Source: Thalassovita sp.
GTDB taxonomy: Bacteria > Bacteroidota > Bacteroidia > Cytophagales > Flammeovirgaceae
NCBI GenBank assembly: GCA_002729595.1
Contig: PBYL01000344.1
Location: 1-33,246, forward strand
Direction of reading: 5' to 3'
DNA: 33,246 nt
A program made the translations under genes and the position numbers. Positions 16,091 through 27,078 of this stretch are shown here, one piece after another. Each line of letters begins with the position of its first letter. The first letter of the stretch is position 1. A model generated the notes under the pieces. The model ran no database searches. It was not told the origin of the DNA and saw only the letters and a list, made by a program, of their open reading frames with translations.

Positions 16091-16124
16091 TATAGTAAGT
16101 ATTCAATCTAAATGCTTTAAACAC

Positions 16125-16155
16125 AGCCTGTTAGTGAAAACTATCAGGCTTTTTT
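16125..16155 (+). terminator. Intrinsic terminator of ppk1
   Basis: AGCCTGTTAGT (16125-16135) pairs with ACTATCAGGCT with one mismatch, around a GAAA-type loop, followed by six T. Confidence 0.85.
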
Positions 16156-16371
16156 ATGCCAAAAGATGCAGTTTTAATTCCCAAAAACCTAAGAATATTT
16201 GTTGAAAAATAAAATTTAATAGGACAAAAAACATCAATATTGTCATAATAAATTTGTGCTGTTACAACTTATTGATAATCAAATACAAAGGCGGGTCTTT
16301 TTGAAAGGGTTTTAATTCGTTTTTCTTAATATTTTTAGCTATATTGCGGAGTCAATTATCACACTTTCGGA

Positions 16372-17601
16372 TTGAAATATTTTACCCTATTACAACTCAA
16401 TAAAAGTATACAAAAACTGATTCATGGAATTCAGAAAGATTTCTGGATTACTGCTGAGTTGGCTCAGTTTCAGTTACGAGAGCATGCCTATTTAGAATTT
16501 GTGCAAAAAGATGAAAATCGCATAGTTGCAAAATCTAGAGGACTTATTTGGGCAGATACTTTCGAAAAGCTTTATGAAACTTTGGGTGATGGTATTTTTG
16601 AGATTTTGAAAGAAGGTTCTGAGGTTTTAGTGCAAGTTCGAGTTACTTATCACGAAGTACACGGCTTATCTCTCATGGTGCTCGATCTGGATGAAAAATT
16701 TACCATTGGCTCTCTCGAACTCAAAAGGAGAGAAACGCTAGAGAAGTTGGAAAAAGAGCAATTGCTAGATTTACAAAAGAAAATAAGTTTAGCTGTTGTG
16801 CCACAGAGGCTTGCAATTATTTCTTCTAAAGAAGCAGCTGGTTTTACAGATTTTATGAATCAGCTCGAAAACAACTCTTGGAATTTTATTTTTCATACCA
16901 CAATATTTGAAGCGGGAGTACAGGGGCAGCGGGCAGTATCAGAAATAATCAATCAACTTAATAAGATTAATCCAAAAGAATTTGATACGGTAATCATCAT
17001 TCGTGGAGGTGGTTCGAGACTCGATTTAGAGGCTTTTAATGATTATGAGCTAGCCAAGGCGATTGCTTTACACGAATTGCCTGTGTTAACTGGTATTGGA
17101 CATCAAAGAGATGAATCTGTTTGTGATATTGTGGCAAATACAGCGCTTAAAACGCCTACTGCTGTAGCTGAGTTTCTTGTTCAGCGAGCACTTACTTATT
17201 GGAATGGGATAGCTACTTTTTATCAGGAAATTACTCAGTTAGCAGCTAATAAATTGAGTGAAGAAAAAAGTCTGTTGAAAGACTTAAAAAATGATATTTC
17301 AAGACTTGGAAATAAAACATTGCAACAGAAGCAAAGAGATATTGCTGGTCTAGAACTGGAAATAAGCAAAGAGGTTAAACATCGTTTAAAAAGCGAAAAG
17401 TTAAAGCTTGAATCTTTGGAGAGACAAGTGGTTCAACTCGATCCACAAAAATTATTAAACAGAGGTTTTAGTATCACCTTAATAAATAACAAACCTGTAA
17501 TTAATGGAGATGAAGTGCAGGTAGGAGATGAGGTCGAAAGTATTTTGAAAGACGGAAGGATAATTAGTAAAGTATTAGTTACAAATGGAAAACGAAACTG
17601 A
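16372..17601 (+). CDS. xseA: Exodeoxyribonuclease VII large subunit
   Basis: The catalytic subunit of exonuclease VII, which degrades single-stranded DNA from both ends in repair. It is 409 residues from a TTG start at 16372; no in-frame ATG fits the conserved N-terminus KYFTLLQLN. The order is an OB-fold for ssDNA (about 18-112), the catalytic domain with RGGGSRLDLEAF at 211-222, GIGHQRDES at 241-249 and TPTAVAEF at 261-268, then a long coiled coil (about 275-370) that binds the small subunits, and a short beta end. Its last 17 bases overlap xseB in another frame, indicating translational coupling. A TAAATTTG box at 16249-16256 could be its -7 element, but no good -33 box is seen. Confidence 0.94.
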   Translation: MKYFTLLQLNKSIQKLIHGIQKDFWITAELAQFQLREHAYLEFVQKDENRIVAKSRGLIWADTFEKLYETLGDGIFEILKEGSEVLVQVRVTYHEVHGLSLMVLDLDEKFTIGSLELKRRETLEKLEKEQLLDLQKKISLAVVPQRLAIISSKEAAGFTDFMNQLENNSWNFIFHTTIFEAGVQGQRAVSEIINQLNKINPKEFDTVIIIRGGGSRLDLEAFNDYELAKAIALHELPVLTGIGHQRDESVCDIVANTALKTPTAVAEFLVQRALTYWNGIATFYQEITQLAANKLSEEKSLLKDLKNDISRLGNKTLQQKQRDIAGLELEISKEVKHRLKSEKLKLESLERQVVQLDPQKLLNRGFSITLINNKPVINGDEVQVGDEVESILKDGRIISKVLVTNGKRN

Positions 17602-17788
17602 CATCAATTACGAAGATGCTTTGGCAGAGTTAGAAGAAATAAGAGATGCTTTAGAAGATGATCTTGTTTCTGTAGACGATTTGTCTGAGAAAGTGAAAAG
17701 AGCTTATTGGCTCATTTCTTATTGCAAAGGAAAATTAATTAAAACAGAAGAAGATTTAACCTCATTATTACAAAATGATGAAGCTTAG
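17585..17788 (+). CDS. xseB: Exodeoxyribonuclease VII small subunit
   Basis: A 67-residue helical hairpin protein that binds in several copies to the coiled coil of XseA. The sequence has the family pattern NYEDALAELEEI, then a charged DALEDDLVSVDDL stretch, and LISYCKGKL near the C-terminus. The start codon lies within the xseA end (17 bp overlap), the usual arrangement for this pair. The length is typical. Confidence 0.92.
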   Translation: MENETDINYEDALAELEEIRDALEDDLVSVDDLSEKVKRAYWLISYCKGKLIKTEEDLTSLLQNDEA

Positions 17789-17964
17789 TTGAATAATTTA
17801 TATACTAAAATTTAGATATTTTTTAAGGTCAATTTATTTAAAAAGTAGTATTTATTATGTGTTGTAGCTTATTTTTCGAAACAATTACTCAGATAAATAC
17901 AAACTGGCTTTTTTTACTTTTACAATTTCGGGATTAATTGTATTTTTACGCCCTTAACATTTAA

Positions 17965-19911
<1,947 letters not shown>

Positions 19912-19931
19912 TTTGCAAGAATGATATAAGT

Positions 19932-19961
19932 AAAAAGCCTCTTTTTAAAGAGGCTTTTTTT
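19932..19961. terminator. Bidirectional terminator between gyrB and the coiled-coil gene
   Basis: AAAAAGCCTCTTT and AAAGAGGCTTTTT form a long stem with T-tracts in both directions. It serves the convergent genes on both sides. Confidence 0.9.
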
Positions 19962-19971
19962 ATGGCAAAAT

Positions 19972-20793
19972 TTAAGAAATGCTATTATTAACTTGATGAT
20001 TTAAGCCCGAAGCAAATTGGCTATAAACATGAAAAGTCTTTTTGTATTGACTGACTAACTCATCTAAATGTTCTTTTTTAACTTCAGTTTCTTCTAATAA
20101 AAGTTTTTTCCTTTCCTCTTCTCTCAGCACTCCCGCATTTTTATCAGTATCCATTATTATAGAATACTTAATACTTAGTTTCTCGAGCTTTAGCAATTTC
20201 TGCATTGTTAATTTCTCTAACAGTTGGGTTTCTTTCTTTAAAACTTTACCCATTTCAGAGAATTCTTTATCCAGTGCAATTACCGTTAAATTATCTAATG
20301 TTGCTCCGAAAGCAGTTCTATAATTATTCAGGTTTTTCTTAATCTCCTCAAAATAACTAGTGTCTGCAGTAATTGAAGGGAAATAGATATTTTTCATGTA
20401 GTTAATCCACTGAGAGTATGCAGTGTTGAGCTCAAGTAGACCATCTAGCATAAAAGTATTTCGGGTAAAAAGATTTCGATTATAATTAGAAAGGTGAGAT
20501 TTTAAATCTTCCATTTCTTTAATGTGGGTATTCTTTGCTTGATTAGTCTCAGTTATCAAATCGTGTTTAAACTTCTCTAATTGCTTTGTAAAGTTCAGTT
20601 TTACACTTTCTATGCCTTCGTTTGTAGACTTAATATCATTGGCATAAGCTACTCTTTTAAGTTTAGAGCGGATATTAAATAAGAGAATAATACAAAGGAT
20701 GAGGAATAGAAATGAAGCAATAGAAAATATAGCGGTATAAGTATTCAGGTTTTCCAGTAAAGCTGAAAAATTTTGAGCAGTATTATCTTCCAT
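19972..20793 (-). CDS. Hypothetical membrane-anchored coiled-coil protein, 273 aa
   Basis: Not recognised as a named family. One clear membrane segment spans residues 21-41 (AIFSIASFLF then LILCIILLF), followed by RSKLKRV, so the long remainder is most likely cytosolic. The rest is mostly charged helix with heptad-like patterning (about 60-110 and 200-255). A more aromatic middle (about 115-160, with WINYMKNIYFP) may be a small helical bundle. There is no enzymatic motif. The gene stands alone, between the gyrB end and the lon terminator. The role is unknown; a scaffold or sensor at the inner membrane would fit but is not shown. Confidence 0.7.
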   Translation of the reverse strand: MEDNTAQNFSALLENLNTYTAIFSIASFLFLILCIILLFNIRSKLKRVAYANDIKSTNEGIESVKLNFTKQLEKFKHDLITETNQAKNTHIKEMEDLKSHLSNYNRNLFTRNTFMLDGLLELNTAYSQWINYMKNIYFPSITADTSYFEEIKKNLNNYRTAFGATLDNLTVIALDKEFSEMGKVLKKETQLLEKLTMQKLLKLEKLSIKYSIIMDTDKNAGVLREEERKKLLLEETEVKKEHLDELVSQYKKTFHVYSQFASGLNHQVNNSIS

Positions 20794-20977
20794 ATCAGAT
20801 GTCTGTTAGTTTCAGAGTAAAATCAAAAGAATTTAAAAAAATCTTGGTTTAAGATGAAAGATTTAAAAAAATACTTAAAAAATATTAAGATAATTATAGT
20901 ATAGTTTCCTAGTCTTTAACTGAATAGACAGGAAAAGGTTAATTAATTTTCTCTTAAGAATTATTTTTTTTACATAT

Positions 20978-21013
20978 AAAAAGAGGAGATAATGTATTTT
21001 ATCTCCTCTTTTT
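20978..21013 (-). terminator. Intrinsic terminator of lon
   Basis: A 15 bp perfect stem, AAAAAGAGGAGATAA (20978-20992) with TTATCTCCTCTTTTT (20999-21013), around a 6-nt loop. It lies 30 bp beyond the lon stop on the minus strand. Confidence 0.88.
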
Positions 21014-21043
21014 ATTGATCTATTACAAAATCTGTCCTTCCTA

Positions 21044-23506
21044 TCAGTTTTGATTAAACTTTATCGGATTTTCAACTTTTGTTTTTAAAAGTGCTATATC
21101 TAATACTTCTCTAGCATGATCTACAAAATGGATTTTGAGGTTGCTTCTGTATCTTTCGTCTACTTCCTCTACATCCTTTTTGTTTTTAGAACAGAAAATG
21201 AGTTCTTTCATACCGGCTCTTCTAGCTGCAAGAAGCTTTTCTTTAATTCCACCAACTGGTAAAACACGACCTGTTAAGGTAATCTCACCTGTCATTGCCA
21301 AATTAGCTTTCACTTTTCTTTGAGTGAATACTGATGCTAAAGAGGTAAGTATGGTAATACCTGCTGATGGACCATCCTTTGGAACAGCACCCGCCGGAAC
21401 GTGAACGTGCAGATCGTATTCGTCAAATAATTTATAGTCTAGCTTTAATTCTTCTGCGAATGTTTTAAGGAAAGAAAGAGCTGCTGTTGCAGATTCTTTC
21501 ATTACATCACCTAATTGACCAGAAAGAATCAGTTTGCCTTTACCTTTATATAAGCTAGATTCGATAAATAGGATTTCTCCACCTGAAGATGTCCAAGCCA
21601 AACCGGTTACAACACCTGCTGTCTCATTATCTTGGTACATTTCTTTATCAAATACTGGAGTGCCCAATATTTCTTCTACACGAGCAGGAGTAATTTTCTT
21701 TTGGTAATCTTTTTCCATAGCTACTGACTTAGCTATGTTTCTGATAATAGAACCAATTTGTCTTTCTAGACTACGAACACCAGACTCGCGTGTATATCCT
21801 TCAACTACTGCTTGTAGACCAGTCTTATCAAATGAAACATCTTTAGCAGATAAACCGTGATCTTTTCTTTGCTTTGGAATTAGGTGTTTTTTAGCTATTT
21901 CCATCTTTTCTTCCAATGTATAGCCATTTACCTCAATAATTTCCATTCTATCTCTTAAAGCAGGATGGATGGTATCTAAAGAGTTAGCTGTAGCTATAAA
22001 TAGAATTTTAGAAAGATCGTATTCAAGTTCTAAGTAGTTATCTACAAAGGTACTGTTCTGCTCAGGGTCAAGTACTTCGAGCAGGGCAGAAGATGGATCA
22101 CCTCTAAAATCTGAACCAGTTTTATCGATTTCATCAAGAATAAATACTGGATTCGATGAGCCTACTTTTTTCAAATTTTGTAGAATTCTACCCGGCATTG
22201 CCCCAACATATGTCTTTCTGTGTCCTCTTATTTCGGCTTCGTCTCTCACTCCACCTAAAGACATTCTTACATACTTACGGTTTAAAGCTTGGGCGATTGA
22301 TCTACCTAAAGAGGTTTTACCCACACCCGGAGGGCCGTACAAGCAAAGAATTGGACCTCTTAAGTTCTGCTTCAGTTTTAAAACAGCGAGGTACTCAATT
22401 ATTCTTTCTTTAACCTTTTCTAAACCGTAGTGGTCTTTATCAAGAATTTTTTGAGCCTTATCTAAATCAAAATTGTCAGTGGTGAGATCACTCCAAGGTA
22501 AATCTACAAGCAACTCACAATAATTGATTAGGATTGGATATTCAGCAGAAGCAGGGTTAATTCTGCTTACTTTTAATATCTCTTTATCAAAATGTTTTCT
22601 TACTAGATCAGGCCAGCTTTTCTTTTGAGCCTTTAATTTGAGACTTTCAATTTCTTGATCAGGTCCTTCTATACCCAACTCATCCTGCAACACTTTCATC
22701 TGCTGACGAAGAAAGTAATCTCTCTGCTGCTGATCAATATCAGAATGAACCTTGCTTTGTATTTCTTGCTTAAGCTCGAGCATTTGAATTTCCTTCAACA
22801 TGTGCTCTAATAACCTAGTCGCTCTTTCTTTGCCATTAGTAATCTCTAATAATGCTTGTTTGTCTTTTACATCAGCATTTATATTAGATGAAAGAAAGTG
22901 CATTAAAAAACTAGGGTTGCTTATATTATCTAAGGCAACCTGCGCTTCCTGAGGTATTTCAGGATTGAGTTTTAAAATTTTACTAGCTGCTTCTTTAAGG
23001 GATGAAACTAAAGCTTTTGTTTCTTTAGAACTTTTCGCTGGAAATTTATCCTTTTGTACTGTTACTTTCGCAACCATATAAGGAGTATCCTTCACGATGT
23101 TTAGCAACTCAAATTTGCTTCTTCCCTGTATAATAATGGTAGTATTACCATCTGGTAACACTAACAGTTTTAGAATTTTGGCAATGGTACCAACTCTATA
23201 TAAGTCTTTTTCTTCAGGTTCGTCGCTTTGGGCATTCTTTTGAGCAATTACCCCGATTGTTTTATCACCTTTATAGGCTTTTTTAACAAGTCTTACAGAT
23301 TTTTGACGACCTACAGTTATTGGAATTACAACTCCGGGAAATAAGACAGTATTTCTGATTGGTAGCAATGGCAGTTCTAACTCTGCTCCATGAACATATG
23401 TGGTATCATCTTCCTCATCTCCAGGAATAATTGGAATCAATTGGTCTGATTCCATGTCTGCTATTTCACTCATGTGAAAAGTATGAATCGGCTTTTTTTC
23501 CTTCAT
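21044..23506 (-). CDS. lon: ATP-dependent Lon protease
   Basis: A cytosolic AAA+ serine protease (hexamer) that removes damaged and regulatory proteins. It has 820 residues. The N-terminal LAN domain spans about 43-240 (LPLLPIRNTVLFPG). A helical linker follows, then the AAA+ module with Walker A GPPGVGKT at 391-398, Walker B FILDE at 455-459 and sensor-1 ATANS. The protease domain carries the Ser-Lys dyad Ser714 (KDGPSAG) and Lys757 (GGIKEK). A roughly 40-residue acidic N-terminal extension precedes the LAN domain, as in other Bacteroidota. GAGGAG lies 4 bp before the ATG, a strong Shine-Dalgarno sequence that is rare in this group. The gene diverges from the OmpA operon across 488 bp. Confidence 0.96.
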   Translation of the reverse strand: MKEKKPIHTFHMSEIADMESDQLIPIIPGDEEDDTTYVHGAELELPLLPIRNTVLFPGVVIPITVGRQKSVRLVKKAYKGDKTIGVIAQKNAQSDEPEEKDLYRVGTIAKILKLLVLPDGNTTIIIQGRSKFELLNIVKDTPYMVAKVTVQKDKFPAKSSKETKALVSSLKEAASKILKLNPEIPQEAQVALDNISNPSFLMHFLSSNINADVKDKQALLEITNGKERATRLLEHMLKEIQMLELKQEIQSKVHSDIDQQQRDYFLRQQMKVLQDELGIEGPDQEIESLKLKAQKKSWPDLVRKHFDKEILKVSRINPASAEYPILINYCELLVDLPWSDLTTDNFDLDKAQKILDKDHYGLEKVKERIIEYLAVLKLKQNLRGPILCLYGPPGVGKTSLGRSIAQALNRKYVRMSLGGVRDEAEIRGHRKTYVGAMPGRILQNLKKVGSSNPVFILDEIDKTGSDFRGDPSSALLEVLDPEQNSTFVDNYLELEYDLSKILFIATANSLDTIHPALRDRMEIIEVNGYTLEEKMEIAKKHLIPKQRKDHGLSAKDVSFDKTGLQAVVEGYTRESGVRSLERQIGSIIRNIAKSVAMEKDYQKKITPARVEEILGTPVFDKEMYQDNETAGVVTGLAWTSSGGEILFIESSLYKGKGKLILSGQLGDVMKESATAALSFLKTFAEELKLDYKLFDEYDLHVHVPAGAVPKDGPSAGITILTSLASVFTQRKVKANLAMTGEITLTGRVLPVGGIKEKLLAARRAGMKELIFCSKNKKDVEEVDERYRSNLKIHFVDHAREVLDIALLKTKVENPIKFNQN

Positions 23507-23994
23507 TTCGCTCCTCTTCTGTATGCCTTAAGGCCTATTTCAAAATATTTTTGGTAATTTTAGTTACTTTAATAAATGGTAGAAAGAAATTATTAAAAAT
23601 TTAGCAAAAAGAGTTGCATATTTAGCAAAATCTTAATCCGATTTAAAATTAATAAAATCACAAGTTATAAATTGCTTTAAAAAAACAATAGGTATGCCAC
23701 TGTAATTTGTCAGTGTTTTTTAGATTTATTATTTTTCTGGCAATTTATACTTTAATATTAACAAATAGCCAAACAATCCTTTTTAAATTTATTTATTACT
23801 GTGTAATAATGCTGAAATACTTGATTAATTTTATTTTTTTTACTCTGACAAGTTTTCAGGCATATTAATGCAGGTTTGAGTACACGGAAATTTTTTAAAA
23901 TTGGAATTAAAAAAATTGAAGTATGTTTTTTTTATAGTTTCCAGATTTTTAGCATCTGTTGACGAATATACTCAGACTATAAAGCGTTTAGGAT
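23507..23994. other. Divergent intergenic region between lon and the OmpA operon
   Basis: Very AT-rich, no gene. Close to lon are two exact 11 bp direct repeats. A partial promoter match for lon (minus strand TTG-N18-TAACTTGT, near 23664-23692) is weak. No convincing promoter was found for the OmpA operon. Confidence 0.55.
23599..23630. repeat. Two ATTTAGCAAAA direct repeats upstream of lon
   Basis: ATTTAGCAAAA occurs at 23599-23609 and 23620-23630, start to start 21 bp, that is two helical turns. They lie 93-124 bp upstream of the lon start codon. They may be paired binding sites for a regulator of lon. Confidence 0.5.
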
Positions 23995-26073
23995 ATGGTT
24001 TTATTTGTCGAACAAAGTATTATCAAGTTGGGGAATTTTATTCATAAATATGTCTTTCTTATTCTATTGAGCCTATCTATGAGCACATTGGTGTACTCAC
24101 AGAAGAAACTCAATTCTAAAAAAGATCCTGAAGTTAAAGAGAAGACCTTACGTGTACAGAAATTTATACCTACTGATACCTCTTCTGTTTTTGAACTACC
24201 TAAAATTGATTTTAAAAATATCAATTTAGTAGAAGATTATTATAAACCTGCCAAACTGGCAGAAATTGAGCGATTAAAGCGTAATAAGCAGTGGGATGAG
24301 TTCATGCTTAAGTTATATGATTATGTGAGCAATTTTGGGATTAAGAATTTTATCTACGACTTAGATAAAGTTTGGATGTTGGCAAGGGTAGCAGAAGCGC
24401 AAGGTCAGATGGAGCTTACCAAAGAATTGTATAGAGTTTTAATTAAACATTACAGAGGAGATTTACAGCAAGCCCTTCACTATTACGACTCAATAGCCCA
24501 TTACGATAAAACACTTTATGCAGATATTGAAGATTATTATCGTCTAATTGAAAAGCGTAAGCAAATCGATACTTTAATGCCTCCCAAAGATATTATGCTT
24601 GAAATGGGAGATGGCGTAAATTCTCCTTATGATGATTATGGTTTAACTATTTCTGGTGAGCATGACGATCTAATTATTTTTACTTCTAGCCGAAATGTAG
24701 ATACAACCAAGTATAAACTTGATATCGGTAATGTTAGACAAAACGAAGATATTTATATTTCTAAAAAAGACATCGAATTTGATGAATGGGGTAAAGCAGA
24801 ACCTTTTAAAGCACTCAACTCAGCAGATAACGAAGGTTCTCCATGCATGAGCCGAGATGGAAGACATATTGTATTTGCAAGGTGTAATAGTGAAGATGGT
24901 TTAGGTGATTGCGATTTGTATATTACCAATTTAGAGAATGATAGTGTTTGGAGTGAACCGAAAAATTTGGGTGCAAATGTGAATAGTTATGCATGGGATT
25001 CGCATCCTGCATTTTCTATTAGCGGAGATACCTTGTTTTTTTCTTCGAGTAGAAGAGGTGGCTTTGGTGGTACTGATATTTATTATTCAATAAAAGATCT
25101 AAAAACAGGAAGTTGGGGAAAAGCCCAAAATATAGGTCCTGTAATTAACACGAGAGATAGTGAAGTAAGTCCATATCCACATCCTAAATATAATGTGTTG
25201 TATTTTTCTTCAAATGGGCACATGTTGAATTTTGGAGATTTTGACATATTTAAAACATACAGAGTAGAAAATAGCTGGACTGAGCCTTACAATGTAGGCC
25301 CTCTAGTAAATGGAGAGGGAAATGAGTTTTATTTTACGATCGATTCTGAATCGAAATGGTTGTTTTATGCGAAGTCTGTAGGTCCAGAAGAGGAGAACTT
25401 AGATTTGCAATCTTTCCCATTACCGATGGATGCAAAGCCAAATAGTGTAGTGAAGTTTAGGGGAAGAATTATTGAACCTACCACCGGGGAAGTTTTCCAA
25501 GGAGTAGTTACGGTAATTGATATGGACGAAGGTGATGAAGTCGCACCTCGTAAAACTTATGCTGATGGCTCTTTTGAATTTGAGTTGATTGATAAGCGGA
25601 ATTATTTAATTATTGTAGAAGGTGATAACTTCTTTGATATTGAGCAGGTATTCTATTTAGAAGGAGATACAACAATGGATATAGAAGCAAAAGATGCATC
25701 TAGTACTATTTCTTTTGAGTCGATAGATTTTGAAAAAGGAAGCTCTACTTTGCAACCCATAATGGAAAATAATCTCCATTTAATCATTGATTTTCTTTCA
25801 GATCATCCAAATTTCAATTTAAAAATTGTTGGGCATACAGATTCAGATGGCAATCCAGAAGATAATTTTAATCTTTCATTAAAAAGAGCTAAAGTTATTA
25901 GGGACTATATTATATCTTATGGCTTATTTGATAATGATAGGGTAGAAGCCTACGGTTTAGGTAGTAGCCAGCCTTTAATTGAAAACGAGATTACAGAAGA
26001 AGATAAAAAGAAGAATAGACGTGTAGAGTTTAATCTCTATCATGCAAACCCAAAAGATTCTAAAACAGAATAA
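23995..26073 (+). CDS. OmpA-family protein with helical N-domain, PD40 propeller and CRD domain (PorE-like)
   Basis: A 692-residue envelope protein. A signal peptide with a long N-region ends near LVYS then Gln36. A helical TPR-like region spans about 75-190. Next is a beta-propeller of PD40-type blades (about 215-465), with repeats such as SPCMSRDGRHIVFA, HPAFSISGDTLFFSS and SPYPHPKYNVLYFSS. A carboxypeptidase regulatory-like fold follows (about 478-560, FRGRIIEPTTGE, then YADGSFEFEL). Last is an OmpA C-terminal peptidoglycan-binding domain (about 575-685, GHTDSDG, NLSLKRA, NRRVEF). This order is that of P. gingivalis PorE, which tethers the type IX secretion machinery to peptidoglycan, but the same order occurs in other Bacteroidota proteins. 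No lipobox is seen. It is the first gene of a four-gene unit. Confidence 0.85.
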   Translation: MVLFVEQSIIKLGNFIHKYVFLILLSLSMSTLVYSQKKLNSKKDPEVKEKTLRVQKFIPTDTSSVFELPKIDFKNINLVEDYYKPAKLAEIERLKRNKQWDEFMLKLYDYVSNFGIKNFIYDLDKVWMLARVAEAQGQMELTKELYRVLIKHYRGDLQQALHYYDSIAHYDKTLYADIEDYYRLIEKRKQIDTLMPPKDIMLEMGDGVNSPYDDYGLTISGEHDDLIIFTSSRNVDTTKYKLDIGNVRQNEDIYISKKDIEFDEWGKAEPFKALNSADNEGSPCMSRDGRHIVFARCNSEDGLGDCDLYITNLENDSVWSEPKNLGANVNSYAWDSHPAFSISGDTLFFSSSRRGGFGGTDIYYSIKDLKTGSWGKAQNIGPVINTRDSEVSPYPHPKYNVLYFSSNGHMLNFGDFDIFKTYRVENSWTEPYNVGPLVNGEGNEFYFTIDSESKWLFYAKSVGPEEENLDLQSFPLPMDAKPNSVVKFRGRIIEPTTGEVFQGVVTVIDMDEGDEVAPRKTYADGSFEFELIDKRNYLIIVEGDNFFDIEQVFYLEGDTTMDIEAKDASSTISFESIDFEKGSSTLQPIMENNLHLIIDFLSDHPNFNLKIVGHTDSDGNPEDNFNLSLKRAKVIRDYIISYGLFDNDRVEAYGLGSSQPLIENEITEEDKKKNRRVEFNLYHANPKDSKTE

Positions 26074-26106
26074 AAAAATATTTTCGATTTTTTACTTAAT
26101 TAATTT

Positions 26107-27078
26107 ATGCGGGAAGCTGCTTTTGTAAAAAAGAATAAAGATAAATGGCAGCAGTTTGAAAAACTACTTACCAGTGCCGAAAGAAACGATCCAGATAAAG
26201 TATCTAATTTATATATACAGATAACTGATGATCTTGCCTACGCAAGAACTTTTTATCCTCAAAGCCAGACTACATCTTATCTCAATCATTTGGCAATGAA
26301 GGTGCATCAGTCTATTTACAAGAACAAGAAAGTTAAGTCTAATAGGTTTCTTACCTTCTGGATGTATGAGTTGCCTTTGTTATTTTGGGAATCTAGAAAG
26401 CAGTTTTTGTACTCTTTCTTAATTTTTATGGCTGCGGTGCTCATTGGAGCTTTATCTTCAGCTTATGACGAAAACTTTCCAAGACTGATTTTAGGTGATT
26501 ACTATGTCAACATGACTATTGAGAATATTGGCAAAAATGATCCGATGGCTGTTTACAAAAGTCAAGGCCAGTTAGATATGTTTTTGGGAATTACAATTAA
26601 TAATGTGAGAGTCTCTTTTCTTGTATTTGTATTCGGCATCTTTTTCTCATTTGGCTCTGGTTATTTGTTGTTTACTAATGGTATAATGTTAGGCAGTTTC
26701 CAATATTTCTTCTATAAATATGGGCTCTTATTCGAGTCTGTCTTGAGTATTTGGATTCATGGTACTATAGAGATTTCTTCTATTATAATTGCTGGCGGTA
26801 GTGGTATGGTATTGGGCAATAGTTTGCTCTTTCCGGGTACTTACCCAAGAATCTATGCTTTAAAGAAAGGAGCAAAACGAGGTGTTAAAATTATAGTAGG
26901 TTTAGTACCTTTATTTATTATAGCTGGTTTTTTAGAAGGTTTTGTTACTCGTTTAACAGAATCACCAACCATAGTTAAATTAGGTATAATATCAATTTCA
27001 GCTGCGTTTGTAATATTCTATTTTGTATTTTATCCTCGACAACTAGCTAAAAAAGTAATAAATTTCGATAATGTATAA
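26107..27078 (+). CDS. SpoIIM-family (stage II sporulation protein M-like) membrane protein
   Basis: A 323-residue inner-membrane protein of the SpoIIM/DUF95 family. The start MREAAFVKKNKDKW and a cytosolic helical part (1-95) precede about five membrane segments (about 100-118, 168-190, 207-237, 262-279, 292-310). The conserved HGTIE lies at 218-222 inside the third. In firmicutes SpoIIM works in engulfment; in non-sporulating Bacteroidota the family sits in an operon with DUF4129, MoxR and DUF58 proteins whose role is unsettled. It begins 33 bp after the OmpA gene and overlaps the next gene by 8 bp, so co-expression is near certain. Confidence 0.85.
   Translation: MREAAFVKKNKDKWQQFEKLLTSAERNDPDKVSNLYIQITDDLAYARTFYPQSQTTSYLNHLAMKVHQSIYKNKKVKSNRFLTFWMYELPLLFWESRKQFLYSFLIFMAAVLIGALSSAYDENFPRLILGDYYVNMTIENIGKNDPMAVYKSQGQLDMFLGITINNVRVSFLVFVFGIFFSFGSGYLLFTNGIMLGSFQYFFYKYGLLFESVLSIWIHGTIEISSIIIAGGSGMVLGNSLLFPGTYPRIYALKKGAKRGVKIIVGLVPLFIIAGFLEGFVTRLTESPTIVKLGIISISAAFVIFYFVFYPRQLAKKVINFDNV

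Noticed and set aside
17585-17601. xseA/xseB overlap as a possible frameshift or fusion
   Set aside because: Overlap of the two subunit genes is the usual arrangement, and both proteins are complete.
23950-23994. sigma-70-like promoter (TTGACG ... TATAAAG) before the OmpA gene
   Set aside because: The spacing is only about 13 bp and this phylum uses a different consensus, so it was not listed.
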